From NCBI GenBank assembly GCA_003415625.1, contig PYIU01000001.1, positions 3,224,746 to 3,288,745 on the forward strand: DNA of 64,000 bases. Reading direction: 5' to 3'. The first letter of the stretch is position 1, and every line of letters starts with the position of its first letter. Below the pieces are notes generated by a model, which saw only the letters and a list, made by a program, of their open reading frames with translations, ran no database searches and had not been told where the DNA came from. This DNA is from Aquanectria penicillioides. Its lineage: Eukaryota > Ascomycota > Sordariomycetes > Hypocreales > Nectriaceae. Positions 47,182 to 60,500 of this stretch are shown here, piece after piece. The position numbers and the translations under genes were made by a program.

Positions 47182-47467
47182 AGCAGCATAATGTTTGCTA
47201 CTTGCTAGATCTCGCCTATTAGTTTCAGTAGGCGGGATGTTTGCGGTTTGCGTCGCTTAAAAATCATGTGGTCTAACAATATTTGTTGAAAGTATAGAAC
47301 CCAAAGTACTACTTGTTTCGGCAAGGGGGTACCTCCAGTTTTTGCTGAGGTGCTATGGTTCAATAATCTTTGTTGGACCACATGATTTTTAAGCGACGCA
47401 AACCGCAAACATCCCGCCTACTGAAACTAATAGGCGAGATCTAGCAAGTAGCAAACATTATGCTGCT
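47182..47467. mobile_element. 286-bp inverted-repeat element (MITE-like or inverted LTR fragments)
   Basis: The arms 47182-47273 and 47376-47467 are perfect reverse complements over 92 bp, separated by a 102-bp spacer whose edges are imperfectly complementary. There is no coding capacity; any frame here is a by-product of the hairpin. No clear target-site duplication was found. Read outward from the centre, both arms start TGTTRGACCACATG, which resembles the start of a retroelement LTR, so two LTR fragments facing away from each other is an alternative to a MITE. Confidence 0.75.
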
Positions 47468-50200
47468 GACATGTAAAAAATGGGTTCCACCACCCAACTT
47501 GTGGCGTGAGGAGTAAGAATAAAGCAGTTTCAACAACATTACCACGGCACTGGAAGAACAAATCGAAGAGCCGTCGGCGTAGTCACCGAAATTCGCACGC
47601 CCTTGAGCGATGCGCAAGCTTGGGTAGACAGCTAGACTTTAGGCATCCGTATCCTTCTTCACTCGTCAGACTTACTCAAGCTTCGATGTCTTCTGGGAAA
47701 ATAGTGATCTGAAATGAAGAATCACCAAAACTGCAGGCGTATAGTAGTTCAATAAAAAGCTTTTGCTTTTTGAAAAGCTAATGAATTGGATTTTGGTGGA
47801 CAAGATGAGGTACAGAGTGATGGTGCAGAGTATTTTCTGGTTCTCAGTCATTAATAGTGGGCTAGAGTAGAACCGTGAGCTGTCGAGATGCCTCACCCTG
47901 CCGCTTTGGAACTGTTGTAAGATTTGTAGATGCTGTATGTTGGGATAAGACAAAGAAAAGTTGAATAAATGGATGATTGCGAGCTACTCCCTCCACAGCA
48001 GGTGCAGCATTGCTTTACTGGGTGCTAAACCGCTCGTAATCGCCGAGTGGCTCACATTCCTCGATTGCCAGATCTGACCTAAGAGGCGTCCTTTTTATGG
48101 CAAAAAGACGAGTAAAAATCAAAGAAGTTTAATACAACTGAACGCGTGATATTCTTGTGATTTTCGTACCGAATAACAGAGCTGTCAGTCGATTCTAAAT
48201 ATGAATAATGTTGGTTCCTTGATATTGTGATGAAGACGTTACGGAGGGCGCCGGAGTCCGGTTTCATAGGTGTTAGAGATACAGGCTTATCTCAGAGGGA
48301 TGTGAAACAGGCTCTTCTATAAGGAAGATGCCTTCAGCCCCTCCTCTAGAGGAAGGGAGAGATAGAGATGAATTGACTACAATAAAACCACTGCATGCAG
48401 TAACACCGCCTACCGACAAATAAGTTAAATACTACACCGGTCTGCGCTTGTCAGGAAGACTGGACAATAAGGACGCGACTTGAACCCAATGCCATCGTAT
48501 ACTGTTGGGTTAAGTGCTTGTACTAGCTGTTAATTAATGAGCGGAAGCTTGAGAATGGTTGCAGGTCTTCACATTCTCGTAGCATTATTCATTGCGCTGA
48601 GCAAACCAAAGTGACACTCAATGCGGAATTGCAGCCCTCTTGTTGTTCGAGGCAACCCGGAGTGATTAATTTAGGTTAGTTTACAGAATGATGCCATTCA
48701 TTTGCTTGCCTAATGGCTTGTTGTCTCATTCATTCCACCAACAACTGGACCTTGACCACATTGACTGATGATACTGAGAGTGTAGACCTGCGTAAATAGG
48801 GGAGATTGAGATACAAAGCCAGGCGTCTTATCATTAGGTAAGATGTGGACGTCTCTATAAGAAACTTTATTGATGGGCTAGATCTTACACAAGGACCCAT
48901 CTTGGCTGTCGTTGGACATAGATTATAACAAGTCAGCCAATGAGCAAAGCGAGCGAGGGTCACCAGCGAGTGGAGCAAAGAGTGCGAAGAGTGTGATTTG
49001 GGACTAATCGATCCTCCGTAACAGCGCAGCTTGTTGTTGCTAGTGGTGTTATCCTTGGAGTTGTGATGAAGTCTGCCCATCTCAAGGTTCTGGTGGGGGC
49101 GGTTGTTCTCATGGAAGTGAGCCGTAGGTCATGTGACCCAACATAGATAGTGATGAATACATCTGCACATCGGGCGGCTTGGTCAGCCCTCATGATGGAA
49201 TCTGTCATACCGGCATTAAGGGTTTAGCATGCTTTAATGCATTGATTCACGGAAGGGTAAATAACAAGTTGCTGAGAAGCACACAGTGGTGAGGGAGCCG
49301 TATGGAATGAATTTTCAGACGTGTCTCAGCTCATGTGCATGGGTCCTAGGAAATGAGAGAGGGATTGTATTTTTGAGGCCTGGGTGCGATTGAATGGCAT
49401 ATCTCGATTGCCGACCGAATTTAATACAATACTGACGTCAACGAGTGGGGTTTGCCGAATCGCCGTGAGAGACCTGTCCAGATGATACACAAGCCTCAAT
49501 GGATTATTCAAATGGTGGCTCTAGGCAAATAAACCCAGGGTAAGCCTGAAATATTTGCTATTAGTAGAGGGTCGAGGTTACTTTCATCCTCGATGGCCTG
49601 GCGTATCACCTGAGGATCTTAGGGAATTGAGGAAGTCGAGGAAAAACATGGGATCATACCTGGCCGTTGATTGATGATCAGGGCTATAAGAAAATACTTG
49701 GAGTTGCGGATTGATGAATGTCTAAAAATGCTCGATAAAGGCAAGCTGAAGGAAGCTATTCGTGACTGTGGGAGTCAATATGGCCGCAACTTTGGCTCAA
49801 GTGAGGATTAAAGCTGAGGTGGTGTTAGGTACAAGCTGCTGGATGGCAGTCACTTGATGAAAGATCTGCGGACGGTGGAATTTAAACTAATAATTGTAAT
49901 AAGACTAACACTAAATTCGAAGCGACACACATATTGAGCAAAACCATGCACTAACGATAACAAGTAATCAATCCACCGACTCCAAAGTCAAAACAAAATC
50001 AGAAAAATTGACCAAAACCATTGAAAACTAGACATAATACTGAAAAGGGCACTAGAAGGGAAAGAGAAAAGAAAGAGAAAATTACGCTTGAATGACGAAA
50101 GACATGACGATGGAAACAAAGAAAGAAAAGCATGTTTGGTAGTTGACGTGATGGACGATGGTGAATCACAGACATTGTGGTGTGAGTGAAATGTGTGAGT
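47468..50200. other. Intergenic region downstream of NRPS2, no supported gene
   Basis: Frames are all short, on both strands, and without recognisable motifs. The part next to 50200 is the 3' untranslated region and terminator area of NRPS2. On the minus strand it is rich in pyrimidines with no clear AATAAA. No repeat or RNA gene is seen. Confidence 0.5.
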
Positions 50201-51590
50201 TTATCGCTTCTTGCTCTTGGCAGACGATGACTTCTTAGAAGGCTTTGCTCGCTTCTTGAGCAACTGTTGCACCGCCTGGTTGATGTGTTGCGCCAATCTT
50301 TGAAGTTGAGTTTCGTTGAGGACAGAGCTGTCATAAATCATGACGAGGTCGACTTTGTCGTCAAAGACGAGACACTGAAGAACAAGAGGGTAGCTGAAAT
50401 AGCCCTCTACGGCATCTTCTGACTTGTATACATCAGGGTTGGCTGCCAGGAGAACAGCGTCGGGTGAGTCAGCTGAGGCGGCCATTTGTTGCATCGGCTG
50501 GATAACCATTAAGCTGGTGAAGTCGCAGGCGTCCTTAGCGTTGTTGCTGATCTTGGAAATGTTTTGAAGGCCAAATTGCTCATATGCGACCATGTCGACA
50601 GCCTGCTGTTGCACATCCTTCAAGAAGCTGGAAACTCCTTTTGCTTTATCGAGACGGACGCGGATAGGGACAGTCGCCACAGCTGGACCGGCCATCATGT
50701 CAACGCCAACAACTGGAGCTTGGCGACCAGAGACTGTTGTTCCGAAGCACACGTCGTTGGTGTCACAGTATTGGGCAAGAACCATGGCCCAAGCTGCACG
50801 AAGGATTGTTGCTTTAGTGATACCGTTCTCCATAGTTTGGGGGAATGGAATGGTTGTCTTCAACATGCAGCTGACTGCCTTTGAAGTTGATCTAGAATTA
50901 GACCGGGGGAATGTAGCGCGCCGGGCACCTTCAAGCTGCCCCTTCCAGTATCTTTCGGCTGTAACTTGGTCGATTTGTGTCGTATAGTTGATGAAGCTTG
51001 AGTAAGGCTGCATAGCCGGGATAGATTGACCTTGGTATAGACCGATCAGTGTACCCAGTAAAACGTTCAAGCTCCAACCATCAAAGACAGTGTGGTGAAT
51101 GACGAGCACAAAGTGGTGTTCGCCTGTTTTTTCCTCGGTAGCGAGGGCGAAGCGGCAGAGTCGCGAACCATAGTCCATCTCAATGCCCTTCACAGCGCTC
51201 ATGACTGATCTGAGATCCATACGGTCAGTAGGCTCCCACTGAGCCTCTTCGCGAATAACGGTTTGAATTGATTGGCCATCTTTGGCGACGATTCTTGTGC
51301 GAAGGATGCTGCATAGCTGTACAGTTTCATCCCAGGCCTTCTTGAAGCGACTTGCGTCAATGTGCTGGGGCAGGCGGTAGACATATTTCGCAATGTAAGA
51401 ACCGGGCTGCTTGACTGCCAGTGCCATCAGGCCTTCCTGAAGACTTGTGCAAGGGTAAGCGTCTTCAATGTATTCTGCACCAGGAAGCTCGCACTGTTTT
51501 TGAATAGTGGGCTTGAGTGTCTCCACTTCATTGGTTGGTAGGATGCTGAACGGTTCAGCATTGTACGTCTCTGTATTCTCAGCCTTCATA
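50201..51590 (-). other. NRPS2 terminal C domain plus basic tail
   Basis: A complete C domain follows the last T domain, with LVIHHTVFDGWSLN near 51070-51105 (catalytic HHxxxDG intact) and the late motifs RAAWAMVLAQY and GTTVSGR. No A domain follows. The last 18 codons (50204-50257) are mostly Lys, Ser and Arg. Terminal C domains in fungal NRPSs often release the product by cyclisation. Classic peptaibol synthetases instead end in a reductase that makes a C-terminal alcohol. Release by cyclisation, or by coupling to a free amine or alcohol, is inferred here. Confidence 0.85.
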
Positions 51591-54500
51591 ACCTTCTTTG
51601 CTACGGCTGAGAGTCGAGGGTCGGTGAATATGTCGTTCACAGTGATCATAAGTCCTTGATCATGCAGGGTGGTGACAAATTGGATAGCAGTGATGGAATC
51701 ACCACCAAGCACCATGAAACTGTCATCCCGACCGATGGAATCAGCAGGGATGTTAAGCATCTGAGCCCAAACCTTCTGCAGACGGGCCTCCATGGAAGTT
51801 TTCGGTGCTCGCTTCTTGCCACCAGCAAGGGCATACTTGGCTAGTTTATCCTTGCCGAGGGTAGCAGTCATACTGCCAAGTCCCTTTCGATCCAGTTTGC
51901 CGGAAGTAATGACTGGAAGATACTTGCAAGGAATGAAGAGTGTCGGGATCATGTATCGAGGCAAGGACACACGGAGTTGTCCGAGCATAGCGGTGATCTG
52001 GCCTTCGAGCTCAGCCGTAAGCGGGAGGAGAGCGTCTTCGGCATTGGAAATCTGGCCGACGCGAGTCTCGTCGCTGAAAGAGAAGTATGCCACCAGGTTG
52101 GAGCCAGCGTCAGTCTTGAGAACGTCTACTGCAACTTGCTTGACGCCGTCAAGACCGCTGCGAATGTGCTGTTCAACGTCGCCCAACTCGACGCGCAGAC
52201 CGCGTATCTTGACTTGCGTGTCCTTGCGACCGATGTACTCGATTGTGCCGTCCACGTTGTAGCAGCCGAGATCACCAGTCTTGTAGAATCTGTTCCAGTG
52301 GGGAGCAGTGCGCTGTGGTGCCCACTCAGGGAGTGCGACCACTGTAGCGGCCTCAGTCTGCGCGGGGTCTGAGAGGTACTCGCGCAGAAGGGTCGGGCCC
52401 TGGACAACGACTTCTCCAACGCATCCAGTGGGAGCAAGTCGCCGGGGATCCTGGGGATCGACAATCCAACAGAAGCCACCCACCGCGCGACCAATGGTGA
52501 GAGGTGACTCGGTGGCTGATTGCCACTCATGGATTGAGCTGAAAACGCAAGTCTCTGCGGGTCCCCATCCGTTGATGAGACGGACTTTGCCGAACCAAGC
52601 GTCGAACACGTCTTTGCTAACAGCCTCACCAGCCAAGAGCATGAGCTTGAGGCTGGGGACGTCTGCAGGCTCAAGAGTGCGTGCAAATGTGGGGGTCAGG
52701 TACGCCCAGTTGACATTTGCCTTGCCGATGAAATCCTTCAGAGCGTTCATGCGGTCATGCTCAGAAGGAACGCAGACGCAAGCACCTGAAATTAAGGCCC
52801 CTATGGCTTCACCAACAGACACGTCAAAGACGTAAGCAGAGAATTGCAGCAGCCTGACATCTGGAGTAATTCCAAGCCTCTTGCTGATTGCGACTTGGCT
52901 GGTGCAGACAGATCGGTGCTGGATAACGACGCCTTTCGGAACGCCGGTTGTTCCAGATGTGAAGAGGACGTAGGCTGCATTGGATGATGGGATGTTGCGT
53001 GCTGGTGGGCTCAAGCTCCACTGCTTTGATTGTCCTGTGATTACGGTGTCCAAAGCCGACGAAAGTTTGACAACATGAGGCACCAGGTCAGCGCAGATTG
53101 AGGCACTGGCCTCGGATGTGACCACAATCTTTGCACCAGTTTGCTGCACAATGCGCTGGTGGCGGTTGGTGGGGTGTGATGGATCCAGAGGCACCCAAGC
53201 AGCACCGGCTTTATTGATACCTAGCACTGCGACAGTAAACCAGACAGATTTCTCGAAGCACACATGGATAAGTTCGCCTGATTGAACACCATAGTTGTTG
53301 ACGAGATGGTGAGCAAACCGGTTGGCAGCACGATCCAGCTGGTTGTATGTAAGCTCGCCATCCCACGCACAAATGGCTGGTGCGTCAGGACGGAGCTGTG
53401 CTTGCTTCTCGATGAGTTGGTGAATGCAGGAATCAACCACTTCCAAATGGTCATGGTTCCACTCAATTGCATTTTCCAAGTCCCAGGTGCCAGCCACTGA
53501 GACTGCACCGACAACTGGCTCAGTTTGTCGGCAGAGTTGATCCACAACGTGGTTGAAGTGTTGAGTCAAGGTTTGAAGCGTAGACTCAGTAACAACATTG
53601 TCGTGGTAGGTAAACTCGAGCTCGACATGGTCGTCATATGTAAGGCACATTGCGACGAGCGGGTAGCTGAAGTACGCGTCGGAGGCTTCGTCGCTGAGAT
53701 CACTGGGGGTAGCGGGGGTGAGAAGAGCCTCATCCGCAGTACCAGCAGACATGACTTGTTGCACGGGCTGGATGACGAGAAGACTGGAGAAATCGCAAGC
53801 CTCCTTGGCTTCAAGACTGACGCTGGAGATGTTTCGCAGACCGAACTGCTCGTGCTCGACCATCTTAGAGGCTTGACGCTGAATGTCTTGGAGGAAGTTG
53901 GAGAGGTCCTTCTGTTGGTCGAGGCGAATGCGAACAGGGACAGTGGCGACAGCAGGTCCAGCCATCATTCCGACTCCGGCCACCGCAGCTTGACGGCCAG
54001 ATACAGTTGTTCCAAAACAAACATCGTCGGTGTTGGAGTAGCGCGCAAGAACCATGGCCCAGGCTGCACGAAGGATGGTTGCCTTCGTGATAGAAGCATC
54101 CTTGGATTTGGGGAATGGGATGCTCGTCTTTGTGATTCGACTGGTTGGTTTCTTGCTGGTGGTAGCTTCCATGCGAGGGAACGTGGCGCGGTGCGCGCCA
54201 TCTAGCTGATCCCTCCAGTAACCAGTTGCAGCAGCCTGGTCGAGCTGTGTAGTGTATTTGATGAAACCTGAGTATGGCTGGAGCTCTTGAACAGGCTCTC
54301 CATGGTATATGTTGTAGAGCGTGCTCAGGACAACGTTCAAGCTCCATCCATCGAAAATAGCGTGATGAATCATCAACACGAAATAATGCTTGCTGTTATC
54401 TTCGGACGTGAGCGCATATCGACACAGGCGTGATCCATAACGCATCTCAGCTGTGTTTAGGTCATCCAAGGCTGCGTGCAGGTCAAGGTCATCAGATTCC

Positions 54501-57500
54501 CACCTAGCCTCTTCTCGGAGGATGGTTTGGAATGAGACTCCATCTTGGAGCACGATTCTAGTGCGGAGGTTGTCACAAATATCGACAGTTTGCTCCCAAG
54601 CGCTCTGGAACCGGGCAATGTCAATGTTTTCGGGAAGGCGGTAGACATTCTTGGCAATATAAGAGCCCGGTTGCTTGACTGTCAAGGCCATAAGACCTTC
54701 TTGAATGCTTGTGCAAGGATAGATGTCTTGAATGAGGTTATCATTCGAAAGTTCACAGACCTGTTGAATCCTCTGCTTAATGGTGTCCACTTCCTTCTCC
54801 GGGAGGAGTCCGAATGGCTCGGTTTCATATGTAATATTCTGCTTGTCCTCAAGGGCGGCAGCAGCCATATAGCTCAGCCTAGAGTCCTCAAAGATCTTAG
54901 CAATTGTCAACTGAATTCCATGCTGCTGCGCAAGAGAGACCAGCTGTATTGCTGTAATAGAATCACCACCAATCTGGAGGAAGCTGTCATTTTTGCCAAT
55001 CTGGTCGGCTGATGTCTTGAGTACTTCAGCCCAGATTTCACGTAGCTGATGCTCCATCTTGGTGGTAGGCTCCACCTTCTCCTCAGAGCCAAGCGCAAAG
55101 CTGTTCAGGCGTTCTTGCGGGAGAGCATGGGCAAGATCGCGCAGCCGCTTGCGATCAAGCTTGAGGGAGGTTCCAAATGGCATCCGCTCCATGGGTAGGA
55201 AGAGGCTTGGGACCATATAGCCGGGGAGGACTTGCCTGAGCTCATCAGTCACAGAAAGAAGAGTCTTCTGGAGGGCTTTATCTATTGAGACGAGCCATTC
55301 CGAAAGATCGTTGCTAGATCCCTTCTTTCCACCCTTTTCTTCGCTGAAGCTGATGAAAGCAACAAGTGCCTCGCGAGATTCACGGCGAATAACATCCACA
55401 GCGGCGTAAGTTACCCCAGGCATAGCGCGCTTAATGTTGTATTCAATTTCGCCGAGCTCCACGCGGTAACCGCGGACCTTGACTTGCGTATCACGACGGC
55501 CCAGGTATTCCATGGTGCCATCAGGCATGTATCGGACCAAATCTCCAGTCTTGAAGAATTGGCGAGTGTCTTCTTGAGAAGGCGATGGCAACCATGGGAC
55601 ACTCTTGATGAATGATGTCTCAGTCCTCTCTTTATCGTTAAGATAGCCACATGCCATTTGTCGTTGAACAAGAAGCTCTCCAATACAACCAATAGGAGCG
55701 AGTTGCTGATGGTTCTCTGGCTCAACTATCCAGCAAGCACAACCGAAACCCCGGCCAATACTGGTAGGAGGCTCATCTGCCGACTGGTATACATGGTTTG
55801 TACAGAATACAGAAATCTCTGAAGGACCATAGGCATTGGCAATGGTGACATGACCGTGCCATGTATCCAGAATATCCTTAGCTGGAGCTTCACCCACGAG
55901 GATGAGAAGTTTGAGCGAAGGCACATCCTCTGGGGTAAGAGTTCGAAGGAAGGTCGAGGTAAGCAGTGCCGTGTTAACATTGTTCTGCTTGATGAATCCA
56001 TTGATGCTCTGGAGTCGCTCAGTATCGGACGGTATGCAGACCGTGCCTCCGAAGGCCAGAGTTTCGAGAATCTCGCTCAAGCTAACATCAAACACATAGC
56101 TGGAGAATTGAAGCACGCGAGAGCCCTGTTCAAAGCTGTAGGCTCTGCCTTTTCCGACAGTTGTGGTCGTGAGTGCTGCATGGTCCACGAGGAATGATTT
56201 AGGCTTGCCAGTAGATCCGGAGGTGAAAATGATGTAGGCCGCATTGAGGGGGGTAGGCTTCTCATATGAAATAGCTCGAGGGTCCATTGACTTGGAAAGC
56301 CAAGACATAAAGGGACTGGACAGCTCAATCATATGGTCAACCATGCCTTCGCAAGAAGCCTTGGTTGAAGGCGAGACAACTATGAAGTGCGCCTCAGCCT
56401 CCTTTAATAGCGCTTGACGACGGCTAGCTGGGTGCGAAGGATCAATCGGGATGAAAACTCCACCAGCTTTCATAATACCAAGCATTGCGACAATTGTCCA
56501 GATCGACTTTTCGAAGCAGAATGGGACTGTTGTCTCAAGTGCCACGCCAAGTTGAGAAAGATAGGCAGCGAGAAGAGAAGAGAGGTGATCGAGCTCCTCA
56601 TAAGTGAAACTGCCATCTGAAGACACAACAGCTTCGTGATCGGGAGTCAGGACAGCGCGCTGGGAAATGAGATCGTGGACACAAGATTGGGCGGGCATGC
56701 TATCAGCCGTGTTCCACGAAATGGCTTGCTGAAGATCCCACTCGCTGGCAAGAGACACAGAAGAGAGGGGTGTATCATCCTGTACAAGTAACTGTTGCAC
56801 AACGTGTTCGAAATGTTGAGACAGAGCTCGCAATTGGGACTCTGGAACAATGATCGGGTTGTAGATAAGCGATAGCTCGATGTGGTCACCGTGGGTCATA
56901 CACTGGAGAACCAATGGATAAGTAAAATAGCCTTCGAGAGCTTCTACCTCCTCAAAGATGTCGGAACCCGCAGGGAGTAAAATGACATCACCGGACTCCT
57001 CTGCGGAGGCCATGTTCGGTTGAATAACAAGCAAGCTAGACATGTCGCATGCTTCCTTCGCACCTGCGCTAAGCTTTGAGATATTGCGCAGGCCAAATTG
57101 CTCGTAGGCAACCATATCGGAGGCTTGTTGTTGTACATCCTGGAGGAAGGATAGGATTCCCTTATGTTCGTCGAGGCGCACACGGACTGGGACAGTGGCT
57201 ACAGCAGGTCCGTTCATTGTTTCGATGCCGGCAACTGGTGCATGGCGACCGGAGACGGTGGTTCCGAAAGAGACATCATCAGTATCGGAATATCTTGCAA
57301 GGACCATAGCCCAAGCAGCTCTGATGATTGTTGCCTTGGTGATGGATGTGTCGGTTGTGTTAGGGAATCGAATAAATGTTTTCAAGATTTGGCTGGCCGT
57401 CTGAGATTCGGGTATACGGTCCATCTTCGGGAAAGTGGCACGTTGAGCTCCCTCGAGCTGTTCCTTCCAGTATTCAGAAGCCTTGTCATGGTCTAGCTGA

Positions 57501-60500
57501 GAAATGTAGTTGATGAAAGCAGAGTATGACTCCAAGTTAGGAGCCTCCAAGCCCTGATACAATCCATGGAAAGTGCTGAGAGCGACATTCATGCTCCAGC
57601 CATCAAAGACAGCATGATGAATAATAAGCACAAAGTATCTTTTACCTGTGGCCTCAGTGACGAGAGCGTATCGGCAAAGCCTTGAACCGTATTGCATCTT
57701 GATTGACTTAGTGTAGTTCATGACTGAGTGCAAGTCACGGCCTTCTGTTAGCTCCCAGGTAGCATCCTCGCGAATGACGGCCTGGACGGAAGTGGCCCCA
57801 TGAACAACGATCCTAGTTCGCAGGTTGGTGCAAATTTGAACGGTTTGAGCCCAGGCTGCCTTAAATCGATATGTTTCAACATTGTCGGGGAGAGCATAGA
57901 CGTATTTGGCGATGTACGACCCAGGCTGCTTGACTGCGAGGGCGAGGAGACCTTCTTGGAGACCGGTACAAGGATAGATGTCGTCAACGTCTTGTTCACC
58001 GGAAAGCCGGCATTGAGATTGAACCCTCGTTGTGATAGATTTGACATCGTTGGTTGGCAACAGGCCAAAGGCTTCGGTCTGGAAGGAGACCATGCTATCA
58101 GCCTCAATAGCCTTGGTGGCAACTGCCAACAAACGAGGATCGTTAAAGATATCCTTGACTGTGATCATCAAACCTGCATCACGAGCAGCAGTGACGAATT
58201 GAATGGCGGTGATGGAGTCACCGCCGATGCGCAAGAAACTATCATCCCGTCCAATAGAATCGGCAGGTATCTTTAGGATCTCAGACCAAATTCCCTGCAG
58301 ACGAAGCTCCATTGGGGTTTCAGGCGCACGCTTTTCACTATCCACCAGGGAATATTTGACCAGAGAATCCTTATCTAGAGCCGTTGTTAGGCGCTTCAAG
58401 CCACCTCGGTCCAGCTTGGTGGATGTGATGGAAGGCATGAATCGACAAGGGAAGAACATTGTTGGGACCATATAACTGGGAAGGGCCACACTCAACTGAG
58501 CAACGGCAGCTGTGATTTGGGACTTTTGGCTACAACCCAGCGGCACGAAAATGCTATCCATGTCGGGATCGACAGTACTGCTGCTTCGTGTTTCGTCGCT
58601 GAAGCAGTAGTAAGCAACGAGGTTGGTGCCAGCTTCTCCTCTAAACACATCGACAACAACTTGTCGAACGCCTTCTAGCGCTGCGCGCAAGTGATGTTCA
58701 ACTTCGCCAAGTTCTACACGTAGACCACGAATCTTGACTTGAGTGTCTTTTCGGCTGACAAACTCGATTGTGCCATTTGTGTTATAGTAGCACAGATCGC
58801 CGGACTTGAAGAATCGCTTCCAATGAGGCGATTGGTTGCGCTGCGCCCACTTGGGAAGCGTTGTGACTGTTGATGCCGCAGTCCTAACTGGGTCGGCTAG
58901 GTACTCTCGAAGGAGGGTGGGGCCTTGAATAACAACTTCCCCAACACATCCGGTAGGAGCAAGTTTATGAGGGTCCTCAGGATCGACAATCCAGCAATAA
59001 CCACCGACGGGCAGACCAACTGTCAGCGGGGATTCGCTAGCAGATTTCCACTCGTGTAGTGTGCTGAAAACACAGGTCTCGGCAGGTCCCCATCCATTAA
59101 TGAGTCTAACCTTGCCGAACCAAGTGTTAAGAATGTCTCGGCCAACGGCCTCACCAGCCAGCAGCACAAGCTCAACACTAGGGATATCATCGGGCTTGAG
59201 AGTGCGAGTGAAAGCCGGGGTAAGGAAGACCCAATTAATCTTCATGTCATTAATAAACTCTCGTAGGCCGCTCATGCGCGTTTCCTCCGAGGGAACACAC
59301 AGAGTGGCGCCGGCAATAAGAGGGCCGATGATCTCACCGATACAGAGATCAAAGACAAAAGAGGCAAACTGCAATATCCTAACACTAGGTGTCAGACCGA
59401 GACGTTTGCGAATAGCAGTCTGACTAGTGCAAACGGCGCCGTGCTGCATCACCAAACCTTTAGGCGTGCCTGTGCTACCAGAGGTGAACAGGACATATGC
59501 GGCATGCCCTAGAGAGACATCACAGTCAGGTGCTGGGGGTGAGTTTCCGAGCCTTTGAATCAATTTGCTGTCGAAGGCAGCAGTCACCTCTACCACAACT
59601 TCCACTAAACGCTCGCACTTCTTGGAGTTGGCTGAAGATGCGAGCGCCAATCGTGCGCTGGTTTGCTTGACAATTTGTTGCTGTCGTTGGGCCGGGTGCG
59701 AAGGATCCAATGGCACCCAGGCACCGCCTGCCTTATTGATAGCCAGCATGGATACAAAGAACCAAACAGACTTCTCAAAGCATGTGTGGACCAAGTCACC
59801 GGGTTCAACGCCGGCAATATCGACCAGGTAGTGAGCCAATCTGTTCGCCGCGTTGTTCAACTCCGCGTATGACATCTGTCCATCCCAAGCTTCAATAGCA
59901 GATGCGTCCGGTCGATGACGTGCTTGATCTTCAACCAACTCATGTACGCAGGCAGGGATGATCTCAGGTTCCTCGCCGTTAAACTCAATAGCTTTGGCCA
60001 AATCCCAGTCACTTGCAATCTGGACGCTGTACAGTGGCTCGTCGTTCACAGCGAGTAACTGTTGAACGACATTATCGAAGTGGCGAGTCAAGGCAGTGAG
60101 CTGATCTTCGGATACAACAGCAGGGTTGAAGGTCATTACCAGTTCAACTTCGTTGTCGTATGTAAAGCCTTGCATGACGAGAGGGTATGTGAAGTAACCT
60201 TCGGCTGCTTCCTCTTCTTTGTAAATTTCTGGGCCAGGAGAAAGGAGCAGTCCATCATTTCCCTCGTCGGCGACGTGTTGGATTGGCTGGATAACTAAAA
60301 GACTTGAGAAGTTGCAAGCATCCCGAGCTTCAGGGCTCAGCTTTGAAATGTTGCGCAAGCCAAACTGCTCATAAGCAACCATGTCTGAGGCTTGTTGTTG
60401 CACGGCCTTGAGAAGCGATAAAATCGACTGTTGCTTGTCAACGCGAACACGGATAGGGATTGTCGCAACAGCGGGTCCTGCCATTCGGTCGATACCAGTC

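Noticed and set aside
47205..47408. 67-codon minus-strand frame
   Set aside because: It lies wholly within the 286-bp hairpin element and arises from its inverted arms.
52308..54205. Several plus-strand frames of 150-230 codons within NRPS2
   Set aside because: They mirror conserved NRPS sequence on the other strand and recur at corresponding places in every module, which marks them as shadows.
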